Assembly (NCBI GenBank): GCA_963965975.1
Contig: OZ014418.1
Coordinates: 880,501 to 944,500 of the forward strand
Direction of reading: 5' to 3'
Source of the DNA: Xestospongia bergquistia
Taxonomy: Eukaryota > Porifera > Demospongiae > Haplosclerida > Petrosiidae
Length of the DNA: 64,000 bases
Both the position numbers and the translations under genes were made by a program. Of the stretch, positions 1 to 11,797 are shown in pieces (within the stretch, counting starts at the first letter, position 1; each line of letters begins with the position of its first letter). The notes under the pieces are model-generated. The model did not search any database. It worked only from the letters and a program-made list of their open reading frames with translations, and was not told the origin of the DNA.

Positions 1-1365
1 AAGCAAGAGCCTTTTCCATGTTGACCTTCAGATCACTCATGGCATTATTTGACTTAAATCAGACCCTAATCCAAGGGGTCCTGAAATTTATCCATTTCAT
101 TTTGAACACACAACTGTTCTAGATCTGCTAATTTCTTTTGAAGACATTGCCTTTTACATGCTTGGTATTCCTAATGGATAAATGAGTAGATGAAATAGAT
201 GTACATTATATCATAAATGGATACATGTGTGGAACAATGGACATGTATTTTCCTGAATGGATGGATATTATAGTTATAGTTGGCTATATGTGCATCCTAC
301 TTCTTCAAAGAGACAAAATGGCTGTCTGTTTGGTTCCACTCTGTCTCCCATTCTTGCTAAGCAGCAACTTCTCTAGTATTCTTAGCTAACGATGATGCCA
401 GTACATCCTCCTTGACCCTCGGCTAGGCTACAACATGTGGTAACTTTTGTGAAAAATATAGTTTTACTTCTATTGGATTATATCGTTAAGTCACGTGATA
501 ATCATGTGACTACAGACCTTTAGGTATCTTGACTTGGAGGTCTCCAGTACTAGCTGAAGCTTGAACATTAGTAGAATGAAAAGAATGTTAGCAGTTTGAA
601 CTCTATAGAAATGGATAGATAAATAAATAGATTAATAAATGAAGGGACAAACAGACACATTATTAAAATACCTCAATATTCCAGGTTCTAGATGATGACT
701 ATCGTGTTAATCTTCTTTTACAATAAATTGACATCCAAAGTGTTCAAAGTGACATGTCTATTTCACTACTTTACTTTGGTAGTCTCTTCAGGAGAACATG
801 AGAAGTTTATATCAATCTTTAACATTTGAATACAAAAATGTTTGGTAGCCTATATCATCTTGATATTCTAAGTTCTACATAGAAAATCATATAATATGTC
901 CATTAATTGATCCATTTATCTAATATCTGTTTGATTATCTATTATTAATCAATTTCCTCTATCCAATTCATCCATTTAATCTAGTAAATTTATAATACAA
1001 GAGACATAAATCATTATTGTATAAATACTTGGACTATCTCAATCTGTCATCAGACAACTAAATACATGTAGTAATAATATAACACTTAGTAGATGAGCTA
1101 ACTTCAATCATCAGGACGATCTTTCCTAATTTTAAACCCAAATCCCTTGTGTAGTTTAACTGAAAGCTCCTAATATTTAGGACTTAGAGGAGCTCTTAAC
1201 TGAGAGGAATATGTAATCACAAGTCTGCAATTCCTATGCTGTGTAGTTGGTAGGTGGAGTTACTAGTTTATTTTTCAGAACGGACGGACATGTTTGATCA
1301 AACTTAAATTTTAACCCTTTAATAACTTGTAATAAGTCTTCCTGTTTTATATAGCTACGTATAAA
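1..1365. other. Intergenic region upstream of SDE2
   Basis: This is AT-rich sequence with no convincing coding exon. At the left edge the minus strand of bases 1-40 starts with an ATG (38-40) and reads MSDLKVNMEKALA to the window edge. This could be the 5' end or an internal exon of a gene lying to the left, but it is too short to identify. The last 100 bases presumably hold the SDE2 promoter; no clear core element was seen. Confidence 0.4.
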
Positions 1366-2872
1366 ATGGCTATTAACTTCTTATTTTTTGGACTAGAGGA
1401 GAACTGCATTAACTTACAACATGAGAACGAAGCATCTTTTTCGTCTTTACTTCAAGAATTAACTTACAAACAGGTATGTATTATTATTAATTATATGGGC
1501 GTGTTATGATCAACTCAAATCTTCAGACTATTAGCAATCCTTCATTGTATTGTTTCACTCACAATGGATCTCCTATCAAAGATATCTCAAACAAACTGGT
1601 GCTTACTGAAGATGAGATCTCGTCAAGACTAGTAATCATCAGGGGACGTCCTCGTCTTTTAGGAGGAAAAGGAGGTGCAAAATTCAGCTGCCATTTTAAT
1701 TATTCCATTTTTCAGCTGCCATGAATTAATTCTTTTTTATAGGTTTTGGAGCTCTCATTCGAGCTATGGGTATGCATATTAATAAGAGTCGTAGCAGAGA
1801 TGCCAGTCGTGATCTGAATGGTCGGAGGATTCGAGATGTCAATGCCGAAAAGCAGTATGTTCCCTTAACCATATATAAAGTCACATTATTACATGTACAT
1901 CTATTGAAAATAGAATGGCTGAGTGGGCAAAAAAGGAGCCTGAACGAAAGAAAAAACAAGAAGAGCAAAAAGCTAAGAGAAGACGAGAGATGTTAGAGGG
2001 TCCAAGACATTTCTTTAATGATCCAAAATACATGCAGCAACTTGCAGAGACTGAGGAAAGCATGGAAGAGGCTTTGAAGCGAGGGCTAGAGGCATCATCT
2101 GAGGGCAATGGTATTGGTTCAAAGAGAAAGGCTGAGCTAGAAGAAACATCAGCTAGACCTGAAAAGAAAAGCAAATTATGGTAAAATAATAACAATAATA
2201 GTGAATAACTTTATATGAATAATTAAAATTTACATGTTTCCAATGTCAGTATGTTTGATGGCGGATAGATGGATGGGCAAAGAAATAGATAAATTATTAT
2301 TTGTTGTTATTTTTAGGCTTGGTCTAGATGACATGGTAGACTCAGATGATTCAGAAGATGAAGGTGATGAGGAAATACATAAAGAGATTGAAGATGGTAC
2401 AAAGAATGGAGAAGTATCAGTACCATCATTGGAACCTGATCTCCCAATACTTCCACCAATAACAGAAGATGAAATGGTACAACCTAAAGGTGACCCAATT
2501 AGCAATGAAGAGATATCTCAAGGATTAGAAGTGGATCCCAAATCAACAGAAGAACCAAGTTCATCAAATAACAAGACATCTAATGGAACACATACTGTAC
2601 AAATCAAACAGCCAGTACAAGTTATCAATCAGGAAGTCATTGATTGTTTCAATTTAGAAGACTATACAAATGCAGACGAGTTAGAACAGTTAGGACCAGA
2701 TGTCCTTAAGATAATCCTTCAAAATAAGGGTCTCAAATGTGGTGGAACATTACAAGAACGAGCACAACGATTATTTTCCATAAAAGGAAAACTCCTTGAC
2801 GAAATTGATCCAAACTTGTTTGCAAAGTCCAACGGAAAACGAAAAGGAAAGGGGAAAGCAAAAAAGATTTAA
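1366..2872 (+). CDS. SDE2: SDE2 replication-stress / splicing regulator
   Basis: Five coding exons (1366-1473, 1527-1674, 1743-1854, 1914-2180, 2317-2872) join in frame to 396 residues. SDE2 is a ubiquitin-fold protein cleaved after a Gly-Gly; the C-terminal part acts in spliceosome assembly and, in vertebrates, in PCNA-linked replication stress control. The N-terminal ubiquitin-like part ends in the diagnostic GGKGG processing site, which an intron splits inside the last glycine codon. It is followed by the conserved FGALIRAMG and [12 protein letters not shown] blocks, a charged coiled-coil stretch ([15 protein letters not shown]) and an acidic linker. A C-terminal SAP-like module carries [16 protein letters not shown], close to the human protein. 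The start is the first ATG of the exon that gives the ubiquitin fold. The identification is secure; exon edges rest on GT/AG sites and phase. Confidence 0.93.
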
Positions 2873-3137
2873 ATTGACATCTCCTTCAATACTATCTCTT
2901 CATTAAAATTACATTTGACAAAATTTTTTAATAGCTATCCTTGTCATATACAGAATACATTATAATAATAAATACAGACATACAATAGATGATGAATATA
3001 TGAGGTTAAAATACACAGTTAGTACATGTAGTTACTTCAATCAAGCAGTATTGTATTCTAGAGTTACACTAACTGTAGACACAATATGTCAATATTAATG
3101 TAACTTCTATATAAATGGAATTTGTTTTGACAGCCAT

Positions 3138-4229
3138 TTACATTGATGCATTGAGAAAATCTAACAGCTGTTGACGATTGATTTCCCTCTCTTTATCTCC
3201 TTTTGTTTTTTTCACTTTCATTTTAATGACTTTTCCTGATACAGCACTTCTCTGTGGAGCTGATCTGTCTGTGATAAACTGAACAAGAGACAAATACTAT
3301 TAATGACAATATAAAGTACAGCTGTATATTTCTATACACTTCACAGGAAACCAACAGAGGTTTAACCATCTAAATATGCAATAATGGGTTCTGTTATTGT
3401 GTATATCAAGTACCTACCAAAATGGTGGATCTTATACCAGCTATTAACTAGTGTCACTTAATATCATCAGTAATAGGCATTATATAATGTCTTGTTATTA
3501 CATACCAAAGGATTATATATACCAGTACAAGCATCTACATAATGCTAATACACTAGATATATTCTTTCTCTTTATTTATCACACACTTTTGAAAGCTGTA
3601 CTGGACCTCTACTTTCAGAATGTTTTCTTTTTCGTTTCTCCTTTTTCTTAGACTTTTCTTTCTTCTTGCTCTTTCGATCATGTTTGTCTTTCTAACCACA
3701 TCTCAAACAGACATGTGTGTGGGAGGATGATAAACAGAGAGAAGACCACCCTCAGAGGAACAGGAGAGACAGTCACAGACATCGTGTGTACAGCTGTCTT
3801 ACCTTTTTTGAATGTTTTTTGTGTTTTTTACTTCTCTCTGTATAATAGCAAATGTATCATAGTTTAGAAGAAGTTAAAAACTCACCTTCACTGTCTGATG
3901 ACGAAGAGTCGTCATCACTATTGGAAGAGGACAACGATTGTATTCTCTCTCTCTTTTCTTTGTCTTTATTTTGTGAATGCCTCTCTGGACTTAATCTTGA
4001 GCTACATCTATTTGGACTTTTATGTTCTTTTCTGTGAGGAGATCTAGAACGTTCTTTGTATTTTTTTTCATGACCATCTACAAAGTTATAAAGGAACTTA
4101 GTATACGAGAGTATTCAAATGTCCACTGATATCAGTGATCATTTGTTTGAAAGTTAGGCAACTCTTACCTTCATCAGATCGGTCAGTCTTATCTCTAGAA
4201 GAACGAGATATTCTACTCTCATCAGCCAT
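3138..4229 (-). CDS. Lys/Ser/Arg-rich nuclear protein, family not recognised
   Basis: Five minus-strand exons (4169-4229, 3886-4077, 3803-3837, 3587-3691, 3138-3278) join in phase to 177 residues starting MADESRISRSSRDK. The middle is basic and serine-rich (SSSNSDDDSSSSDSE, then KKHKKHSKK and KKKEKSKKKEKRKRKH), typical of splicing-speckle or nucleolar proteins. The C-terminus is less repetitive: RSAVSGKVIKMKVKKTKGD followed by REINRQQLLDFLNASM. It looks like a conserved short module, but I cannot name the family. The donor used after exon 4 (gtgtgtga) is weak; reading through it would end the protein at VCDK. The gene is convergent with SDE2 (265 bp between stop codons) and divergent from the kinase gene (136 bp between start codons). 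A nuclear, RNA-related role is only a composition-based guess. Confidence 0.7.
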
Positions 4230-4365
4230 CTTTTCTACTCCACCTATGATGTTTGAGACACTTTGAGCATGCGCAAAAGCTTAAAATTTGGCGCTATATA
4301 GCGGGTAAAAGAGTAAGAGAGGACTTAGAGGTCATATTTTATAAGTTCATTTTCAATTGTCAAAG
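4230..4365. promoter_or_regulatory. Divergent promoter with NRF-1-like, E2F-like and TATA-containing palindrome
   Basis: These 136 bp separate two divergent start codons. In order they contain GCATGCGCA (4267-4275, an NRF-1-like site), TTTGGCGC (4287-4294, an exact E2F consensus) and the perfect 12-bp palindrome CGCTATATAGCG (4292-4303), whose centre is TATATA. The cluster of CpG-containing motifs stands out in AT-rich DNA. The motifs are seen directly; their use is inferred. Confidence 0.5.
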
Positions 4366-5394
4366 ATGATGTGTAGCAGTGCAGATGATATGCAAAGATC
4401 TCCTCTACCTAAAAGAGATAGCCTTCTTACAATGGATCAGAAACACAGCAGTAACGATATTTTTATCTCTATTAGCGGACTTATAGGTGCTGGCAAAACA
4501 ACATTGGCCAATAAATTAGCAGAAAAAATGAATCTCCCCTGTTTTCACGAACCCGTCATGGATAACGAGTATTTAGCTGATTTTTATAAAGATCCAGCTA
4601 GATATAGCTTCCCTCTACAAGTAAAATGATACTTTTATTTTTTTCCATATTTTATCTCACCTTCTTTTCTTGAGGTGTATTTGTTAAATCGTCGTTTCCA
4701 ACAGCACCAGTCTATCATCTGGCAGGGACAAGGTGGAGTCCAAGATCGAACTATTTATGAAGATTCTGTGTTTGCTAAAGTGAGTTAATTCTGTTACAAA
4801 ATTAATAGCCTTTCTCTTATCTCCTTATAAGGTATTAATGGAGTCTAATTTAATGGAAGAAAGAGAATACCGGACATATTGTTCATTGTTTAGTAATATG
4901 TCCAATTTTATGTAAGTTTAGTGGACAGATAGACAAAGTAATATATTTTGAAGAACTCTGAACTCTTCTCTGTAGGAAAAAACCTAATCTCATTGTTCAT
5001 TTGGATGTGTCTCCAGAAGAGAGTCTTCGGAGAATCAAGATGCGTAATAGAGAATGCGAGTCATCCATTTCACTGGAATATTTACAAAATTTACACAGCG
5101 CTTATGAAGCATTCATCGCAGACATTGCTCGTATAATACCAGTTATAAGAGTTAACTACGAACGCTTCCGAACAGCTGATGAAATGGCTGATATGATAGT
5201 GAGGTATGATTGTCTAATACTTATACAATCTTAGTGTTTTGTTTGTGTTGTTCAGGGAATATTCTAAGATGTGTTCCATTCGTTATGTCGATTTCAACGA
5301 GCCTAGTCCTCTTGACTCAAAGAAGAAAATGTCATCACATCCTCTGCGCAATTTGTCCAATGATCTCAGTCAAGTAGAGAACATGGCAATGTAG
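4366..5394 (+). CDS. Deoxynucleoside kinase (dNK/dGK family)
   Basis: Five exons (4366-4620, 4675-4779, 4832-4911, 4976-5203, 5256-5394) give 268 residues. The family phosphorylates deoxynucleosides to monophosphates in the salvage pathway. Visible motifs are the P-loop GLIGAGKTT, the HEP segment carrying the catalytic glutamate, QVYLLNRRFQQH, the D-R-T motif in VQDRTIYEDSVFAK, the helix around LFSNMSNFM, IVHLDVSPEESLRRIKMR and an arginine-rich LID (RRIKMRNREC). The DRTIYED form resembles the dAdo/dGuo kinases of bacteria and amoebae more than the ERSVYSDRY of vertebrate dCK, dGK and TK2. The short charged tail after the core (YVDFNEPSPLDSKKK) has no match I know. The N-terminus could include a short targeting peptide, but this is unclear. 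The start is the first ATG; a second follows at once. Confidence 0.88.
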
Positions 5395-5669
5395 TAACAA
5401 TACTGTTGTCATGGAAACTACATTATCTAGTAACAACGTTTTTTTCTAATTTTTAAACATTTTAGTACTTGTAGAAATAACGTTATTATTAAAAATGAAG
5501 TTTCTTTTTAGAAGATGGAACTAAGTCCATCTTTGTTTGTAAAATCATAGTAATAATGCTATAAAAATGATTTAATAAATAAAGAGAAAACCTAATTGAA
5601 GGACAATGGAAAAGAGGGCTTTACAAATGTTACATTTTAATCTCAATAATTCTCAACTGGAGATTTGTT

Positions 5670-8600
5670 TCATAATCTCCTATTTGGAGAATTAGCATCA
5701 GAGAGTAAGAGTTCATTGAGAACAGACTTCCATCTAATATAATAGCATAATATAAATGATCTTATCTCCTTTAAATTTTGATTACCTCGTATAATCATAT
5801 TCATTGTTCACTAGAAACTCGTACTCAGAGCCAGTGGGTGTGGTTATCTTTATTAGAAACCTGTTGTCCTAATTAAGACAAAGTTTATATAAATAGATTT
5901 ATTGAGATGTTGTTATTAGAATTATTAGAAATGGAACTTCAATTTGACTTGACTATTATTTGTAGTTATTATATAATAGTTAAATAATTATTAATAACCA
6001 TAACAGTTAGTACCATTGTTGTTATTGTCATTATATGTCTAATAATAGTAATTAAATATTAAATTAATATTAATAATTATTAAAACTAATAAACAACTGT
6101 ACCTTCATTGTTGTTTTCATAATACAACCAGTTAGTGGCACTGCCCAACAAGGATCATAAGACTAAAAACAAATGAATTAATAACACTTTGTGTTAAATA
6201 ATGTTATCCTAACCTTGTGATTATGATAGCCAGTAAGAGCTGTATATGTTAACACAAACCATCTCTCAATCCAGTCACTGGACTGTTCTGGTCGACGATA
6301 TTTCATATAGCTACTGAGTGTGTTATCAATACCGGGATATAATACCTATAAAATATAAACATATTGTAAATATAATTAGGAATACAGTAAATAAAATATA
6401 AGTTAATATAAGTTATTATAAGTTAATATAAATTTATTGGACATGATACATAATGGAACTTCTCTATCTCTAAAACAAGTATGTCACCACACGTTTGCTC
6501 TGAATTTGTTTACTCTAGGTTGTCCTTTGTCAATCAATAGTTTGAAGTTAGTAATACATATATACATATAGTTTTTGTAATTTGATAGAAGGAGCAGACT
6601 AAACAGGAATAAACCTATTTGACAAAGCTATCTAATAACATTTAAAAATGAGGACAACCCTTTAATCAATAATTATAATTAAGCCAATAATATCCATGTG
6701 AAAGAGGTTTCATTAAATAAATTGACCTCTGACCTTTAAACCAGCAGCAAAGTCATCCTGTTCATCTAAATTCACTTCTTCAAGCTCCATCATTACTTCA
6801 GCTGTAGCTCCACCCATTGCTCCATCCACCATTACAGCACCAGAGTCAGTCTCTTCTAATCCAACATTAACACTTGAAGATGGACTGACAACCATTTTGG
6901 GAGGTGGGTGTGGCTTGTAAGGTTTTCGTATCCAGAGCGGTTGTCGAGACTCAAAGGAAGGATCTTTCAATACGGCATTGTATTTATCTAAAGAGATAAA
7001 TAAAACATGACTTTTAATATTAATTTATTTTTTAATAATTGTCAATCAGTTAATAAATTAAAGGGGCTCACTCCTTATTTTAGGATCTGCTAACATTTGA
7101 GATATTTTAACAGTTCCAAATGACTTTCTTCTATCTAACTCACAAGCAACAGCAGAACGCAAATTCTATAAACAATATAATTATATATGTGTGTGACTGA
7201 TTTTAATAGAAACTCAACATACTTTGACCCAAATATTTCGTTCCTTGGTATTTCTAGAGTGAGTGAATAAAGTGTAAATGGTTCATAAAGAATGAATGAA
7301 TGGATTGATAGATGGATGGATGGACAGACAGAAGACTGTACCTTGTACAAAATCGAAATGGTTTGGAAACAGTTGGTATAAATAAACAAAATGTATTCTC
7401 TGTTACTTGAGAATGCATTGAAGAGACCTGACAAACAATAATAATTAATAATTATTAATAATTATTATAATTAATAATTATTAATAATTATTAATAATTA
7501 TTATAATTATTAATTATCATTAAATACAATATATATCTCTTTACCTGAAGTAGTTGTAAATCAAATTTCTGCTTTATTTTAAACTTAATATTTCTTGTCA
7601 CTTTAGTCATAATTAGAACATCTGAGAACTAGACAAGTATACTATAAAATATTACAGCTGTTACTTTACTTACTAAGAACAATACTCTAGTTTTCCGACG
7701 ACTCAATTTTCGTCCAGATACTAATTCAACAGGACCTCTCATTATAAATTTCTAAAGATACACTCAATATAATATGAAATCACTCAATACAATATGAAAT
7801 CACTCATTACAATATGAAATCACTCTTACACGTCCTGGTAATACTAAGATTTCCTTTCCAGTAAATAATTTCTGTAATTTCACTATTATCGCCTGCTGCT
7901 CCTAGAACCAAAAATAAAACTGATAGTCACATTAAAATTTGTATAATTCATAAAATTTTATAATAACCCCCAATAGTCCAATTACCAGGTCTTTGATTCT
8001 GTCATTTAAATGTTGAGCTACTTCAGCAATGACCTTCAAAGCATCTTTTTTGAATAAAAAATAAGTATGATATATATATATATTGAGACATACTTTCAGT
8101 ATTTTGACGATCAGGATGATCAGCTGGTAAATGTTTGTAGTAATCTAAAACACAGTTGCCATGGTGATACTACAACAGTGTTTACGTGAGGTACCTTCTA
8201 ATAAAAGTCTATATCGTGGTATCCTTTGGATGGGATAAAGCATGTAACTAGACAATGGTAGTCCTTTACACATAGTACTGTTCTATTGAGTGAGTGAGTG
8301 AGTGAGTGAGTAGAGAGAGAGAGAGAGAGAGATGACAGCCAATGTATTCTATGCACATACCTCAATAAGTTGTACTAATTCTGCAAATGCTTTGTATTGT
8401 TTCAATGCTTCAATATATGACATTTGAGCTTCATCAAATCTTGATGTATACATGGAATAAAGCTATAAGGGGAGAGAGAGGGAGAAAAGGGCAATAATAA
8501 GAGAAGCAGATGACACACAAGATAAAATACCTTAAAGAAATGTGCCCTATCAACTAATACATCAGCAATAACTGGATAGTTATCCCTAAGTAATGTGATA

Positions 8601-9683
8601 GATGTGTGTGTGTTCAATCTCCTTCTATATCACATGACATACTTACCAATTGTTCATTCTTTTTTCCAGCTCTTCCAAGAGGTCATAGTTCAAAGCATGT
8701 ATCTCTCCAATATTAAGGAAGATTTTCTTTCGATATGTGTCTGGGAGAATTGGTTTTTTACTTTTTCGAGCAGTTTTAACAGAACCATGAAGAACCTAAA
8801 AACACAACAATTAAATATAATACTTATAAAGCATCTTTTTTGAAAATCTTACTTTCTCTAATAATCGAATACCTTGAACATAACTAAGGAAATCAAATTA
8901 AAACTATAAGTTATTAGGGGATATCCCAAAGTTACACATACTAATAGGATATTGTCCATATATGGACAATGTGGATTATGTAATGATATGACTGGTTAAC
9001 ATACGTTCTTTCTGAGGTTAAAATCTCTTGTGCTATGTAATAATGATGAGGTCGGAGAACTTCAGATGATTGAACCTAAATAAATGACATCATAGTATAG
9101 TCTGTTACTATAAATAGTCTACCTCAGTTGTAGTCACACCCACTTGACTAGGAGACTGATCAGCAACTACTTCAGTATCTGATGTTCCTTTAACTTTTCT
9201 ATCTAAAGTATTTTCTGGTGTCGGCTGCTGACTACCTTCTCCCTCCAGTAAGCCCACTGTGTCAGAGCTTCGTTTATCACCAGCATCAGTATCTTCATTG
9301 TCATCATCAAATTCAGCATCATATGTACCAAGTTGTGATAAGAAGAAATCAATAACAGATTGAAGGTCTTGAGAAGTAGTTGATAGTCTCAATCCTTCTG
9401 ATGTTGTAGGAGTGGACAATGTAGTGGAGTTAGAACAAAGGTCAGCCCATGGACCCTGTAGAAAATAGAGCCAGTTTAAAGTTACTATAATATGATACTG
9501 TATATAAATGACCTTATTTGGTAGAGTAGACTCTTCTTCATCCTCTTCTTGCTCTGAAAATGTAATAGAGCCTTCTTCAGAATCACTATCACTAAAGTAC
9601 CACTCATCTTCTTCTAGAAACTGTTTCAGTCGTTCATCACTTAATGAACCAACCTGTGCCTCAAGGCTATCCTCTACACTCAT
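5670..9683 (-). CDS. RhoGEF with DH-PH and C-terminal PH domain (FGD-like, no FYVE)
   Basis: This is a many-exon Rho guanine nucleotide exchange factor on the minus strand. It starts with an acidic N-terminus (MSVEDSLEAQVGSLSDER) and a low-complexity linker. The DH domain runs YYIAQEILTSERTYV, PDTYRKKIFLNIGEIHALN, LYSMYTSRFDEAQMSYIEAL, YPIQRIPRYRLLLEDY and KHLPADHPDRQNTEDAL. The first PH domain follows (KFIMRGPVELVS, RKTRVLFLFSDVLIMTK, FNAFSSNREYILFI). A proline-rich linker leads to a second PH domain (DWIERWFVLTYTALTGY to WKSVLNELLLSD). The last exon (5670-5733) supplies the C-terminal PH helix through a phase-2 junction; reading through that donor would stop earlier, at 5782. FGD proteins have DH-PH-FYVE-PH; no cysteine-rich FYVE block is present here. 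Expected role: activating Rho-type GTPases at the cortex. Confidence 0.82.
8951..8970. repeat. Perfect 20-bp palindrome in a RhoGEF intron
   Basis: ATTGTCCATA is followed directly by its exact reverse complement with no spacer. It lies in an intron of the RhoGEF gene, away from splice sites. It could be a protein-binding site or chance in AT-rich DNA. Confidence 0.6.
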
Positions 9684-9843
9684 ACTCAAACACAGTTATG
9701 CAGAAAATAACCAAAAAGAGGTGTGGCTTTTAATTTAAAAATCGTTTCTATTTTTCATTTCTGTACAAATTTCATACACTTTCCGTATACTTTCTCCGGT
9801 TATAATCGTATATTAACAATATACACACTCAAAGGGGGTGGAT

Positions 9844-11738
9844 ATGATGCACAAAAAGATGAGCAGTTTACTAAAGTATTACTTGCTCATTATCCTTTTA
9901 CTGATCCTACTATTCAGTCTAATGATTGCGTGGGAAGTACTAAGATTGGCCAACTCTTGTCACTATGATCTGAATATAGGTTGCAGCAATCCAGTGCAGC
10001 AGACTGTTAATGCAAATCCATCAGATGTACATCAATCAATAAGAACTGATGAGGAGACTAATATAACCATTATGTTATTGGAGAAGTTTTCCAGAGTAAC
10101 TGACAGACCACCTCTTGTCCGATTTGATTGGTATTCACAGAAAAGAACACCAGTCCATATAGGGTAAGTTGGTAGTACTGGTGCAATCAGATTAACAGAT
10201 CTATTCTAGTTATGCAGGGCGAACTGCCATGGCAATCCTTGGGCCTTATGGATTTCAGGAGACACATTCTGATGACTGGGTAAGTAGAAATGCATCAACA
10301 ATCGTGCAATGTTCTATAATATAACTTGCTGGTTTGTAAATTTCAAGGATTTACTGTGGACAATGATACCTCAATGGAGTTATCTTCACACAGCTTTAAC
10401 ACCTGGTCTTCCTCGTCCTTGGCAAGTCCACAACCACTGTCTTTCCTTACATGATGGTAAAGGTATCTCTGGTAATAAAGTATCGCAGTGGCAGTTCTTC
10501 AAATGCATGATGACCAAATATGGTAGTCAACAATTTGATTACATGCCAGAGACGCTAGTTTTACCAAGGTATATGCAGTTAATGGGGCATCAAAAATATA
10601 ACATGTTTTATAATGTTATTTTAAAAAAAATTTTTTAGGGATTTATAATTTTATTTTATTTATTTATTATTTTTTAGGGATAAGGAACTACTTAAAACAG
10701 CACTAGATTTAGATGGCTCTGTGAAACCTTGGATTTTAAAACCTTCCACGGGAAAACGAGCAATGGGCGTCAAGATTCTCTCACATAGTTATCATATCCC
10801 ATCTGTAATTGACCAACATTATGTTGTACAACGTTACATAAATAATCCACTACTAATTAATGGAAGGAAATTTCATATCAGACTCTATTTATTGATAACT
10901 AGCCTTCAGCCTCTCAGAGCTCTTCTACATAGAGAAGGATTGGTTTTGTTTGCCAGTTCTAACTACACAAATAAATTAGATTCATTCCAAAATCTTGGGA
11001 TACATTTAACAAATGCAGCTGTTGCTGACAGACAGGGTAAAGAGAGCAATAGTAATTCTATGCTCCTGTCAGAACTTTGGGATCTATTGAAACATGATCA
11101 TCACTTGAATGTATCTAGCATTTGGGAGAAGATCAAGTTAGTCTTAACTAAAGTGGTTTCCAGCCAGGGTTGCCCAGAAGAGCTAGAAATACGAACTCCA
11201 GGAACCTGTTTTGAACTAATAGGAGTTGATGTAATGTTAGATTCTGAACTCAAAGTCTTCTTACTGGAATGCAACAATGGACCAGAATTATATACTGACA
11301 AAATAGAGACCAGGAAGGTATGCTTCGTACTACTTGTAAATGTTTTAAATTCAATACATTTACAGGCAAATGATCAGGCTCACAAAGCTGTTCTCCAAGA
11401 TATGATACCGTTAGTAACAGCTGTAAGACCTAAGATCACAAATAAAGATATTAAAACATTTCACAGAAGGTTAGCATATATGTTGGTTTCTTCCTTGTTA
11501 TTATTGTCAGACTTCTTGTAGACTTCAATATTATATAGTTGGTCAAGGAAAGCAATATTGTGGAAAGCAGTTAGCTGGATTTGGAGGGAATTGTATCAGA
11601 GATGAAGACATCATGAACTTATGGCATTTTCATTATGAGGTTTGTTATATAGTGCCAACTTTTTTTATTATATTAACAACTCAGGAAACCAATAAAGGAA
11701 GATTTGACAGATTATACCTAGATTCAATTTTATCATAG
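9844..11738 (+). CDS. TTL-domain ATP-grasp ligase with N-terminal signal anchor
   Basis: The protein starts [13 protein letters not shown] and runs at once into a leucine/isoleucine-rich membrane segment (about residues 11-31). An in-frame stop lies just upstream, so this start is firm. The rest is a tubulin-tyrosine-ligase (TTL/TTLL) domain: the ATP-grasp lysine region [19 protein letters not shown], the hallmark [25 protein letters not shown], and the metal-binding segment [24 protein letters not shown]. It ends with a short tail ([15 protein letters not shown]). TTL enzymes ligate amino acids to tubulin or other proteins in the cytosol. The membrane anchor is unusual, and basic residues before it predict a luminal catalytic domain. 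The gene is divergent from the RhoGEF gene (160 bp) and convergent with Dicer copy 1 (59 bp between stop codons). The exact TTLL subclass is not clear. Confidence 0.85.
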
Positions 11739-11797
11739 AAAATTTATAAAATTATATCAAGACTATTTTTTTGTGTATGTCATATAAAATTTTTAAT

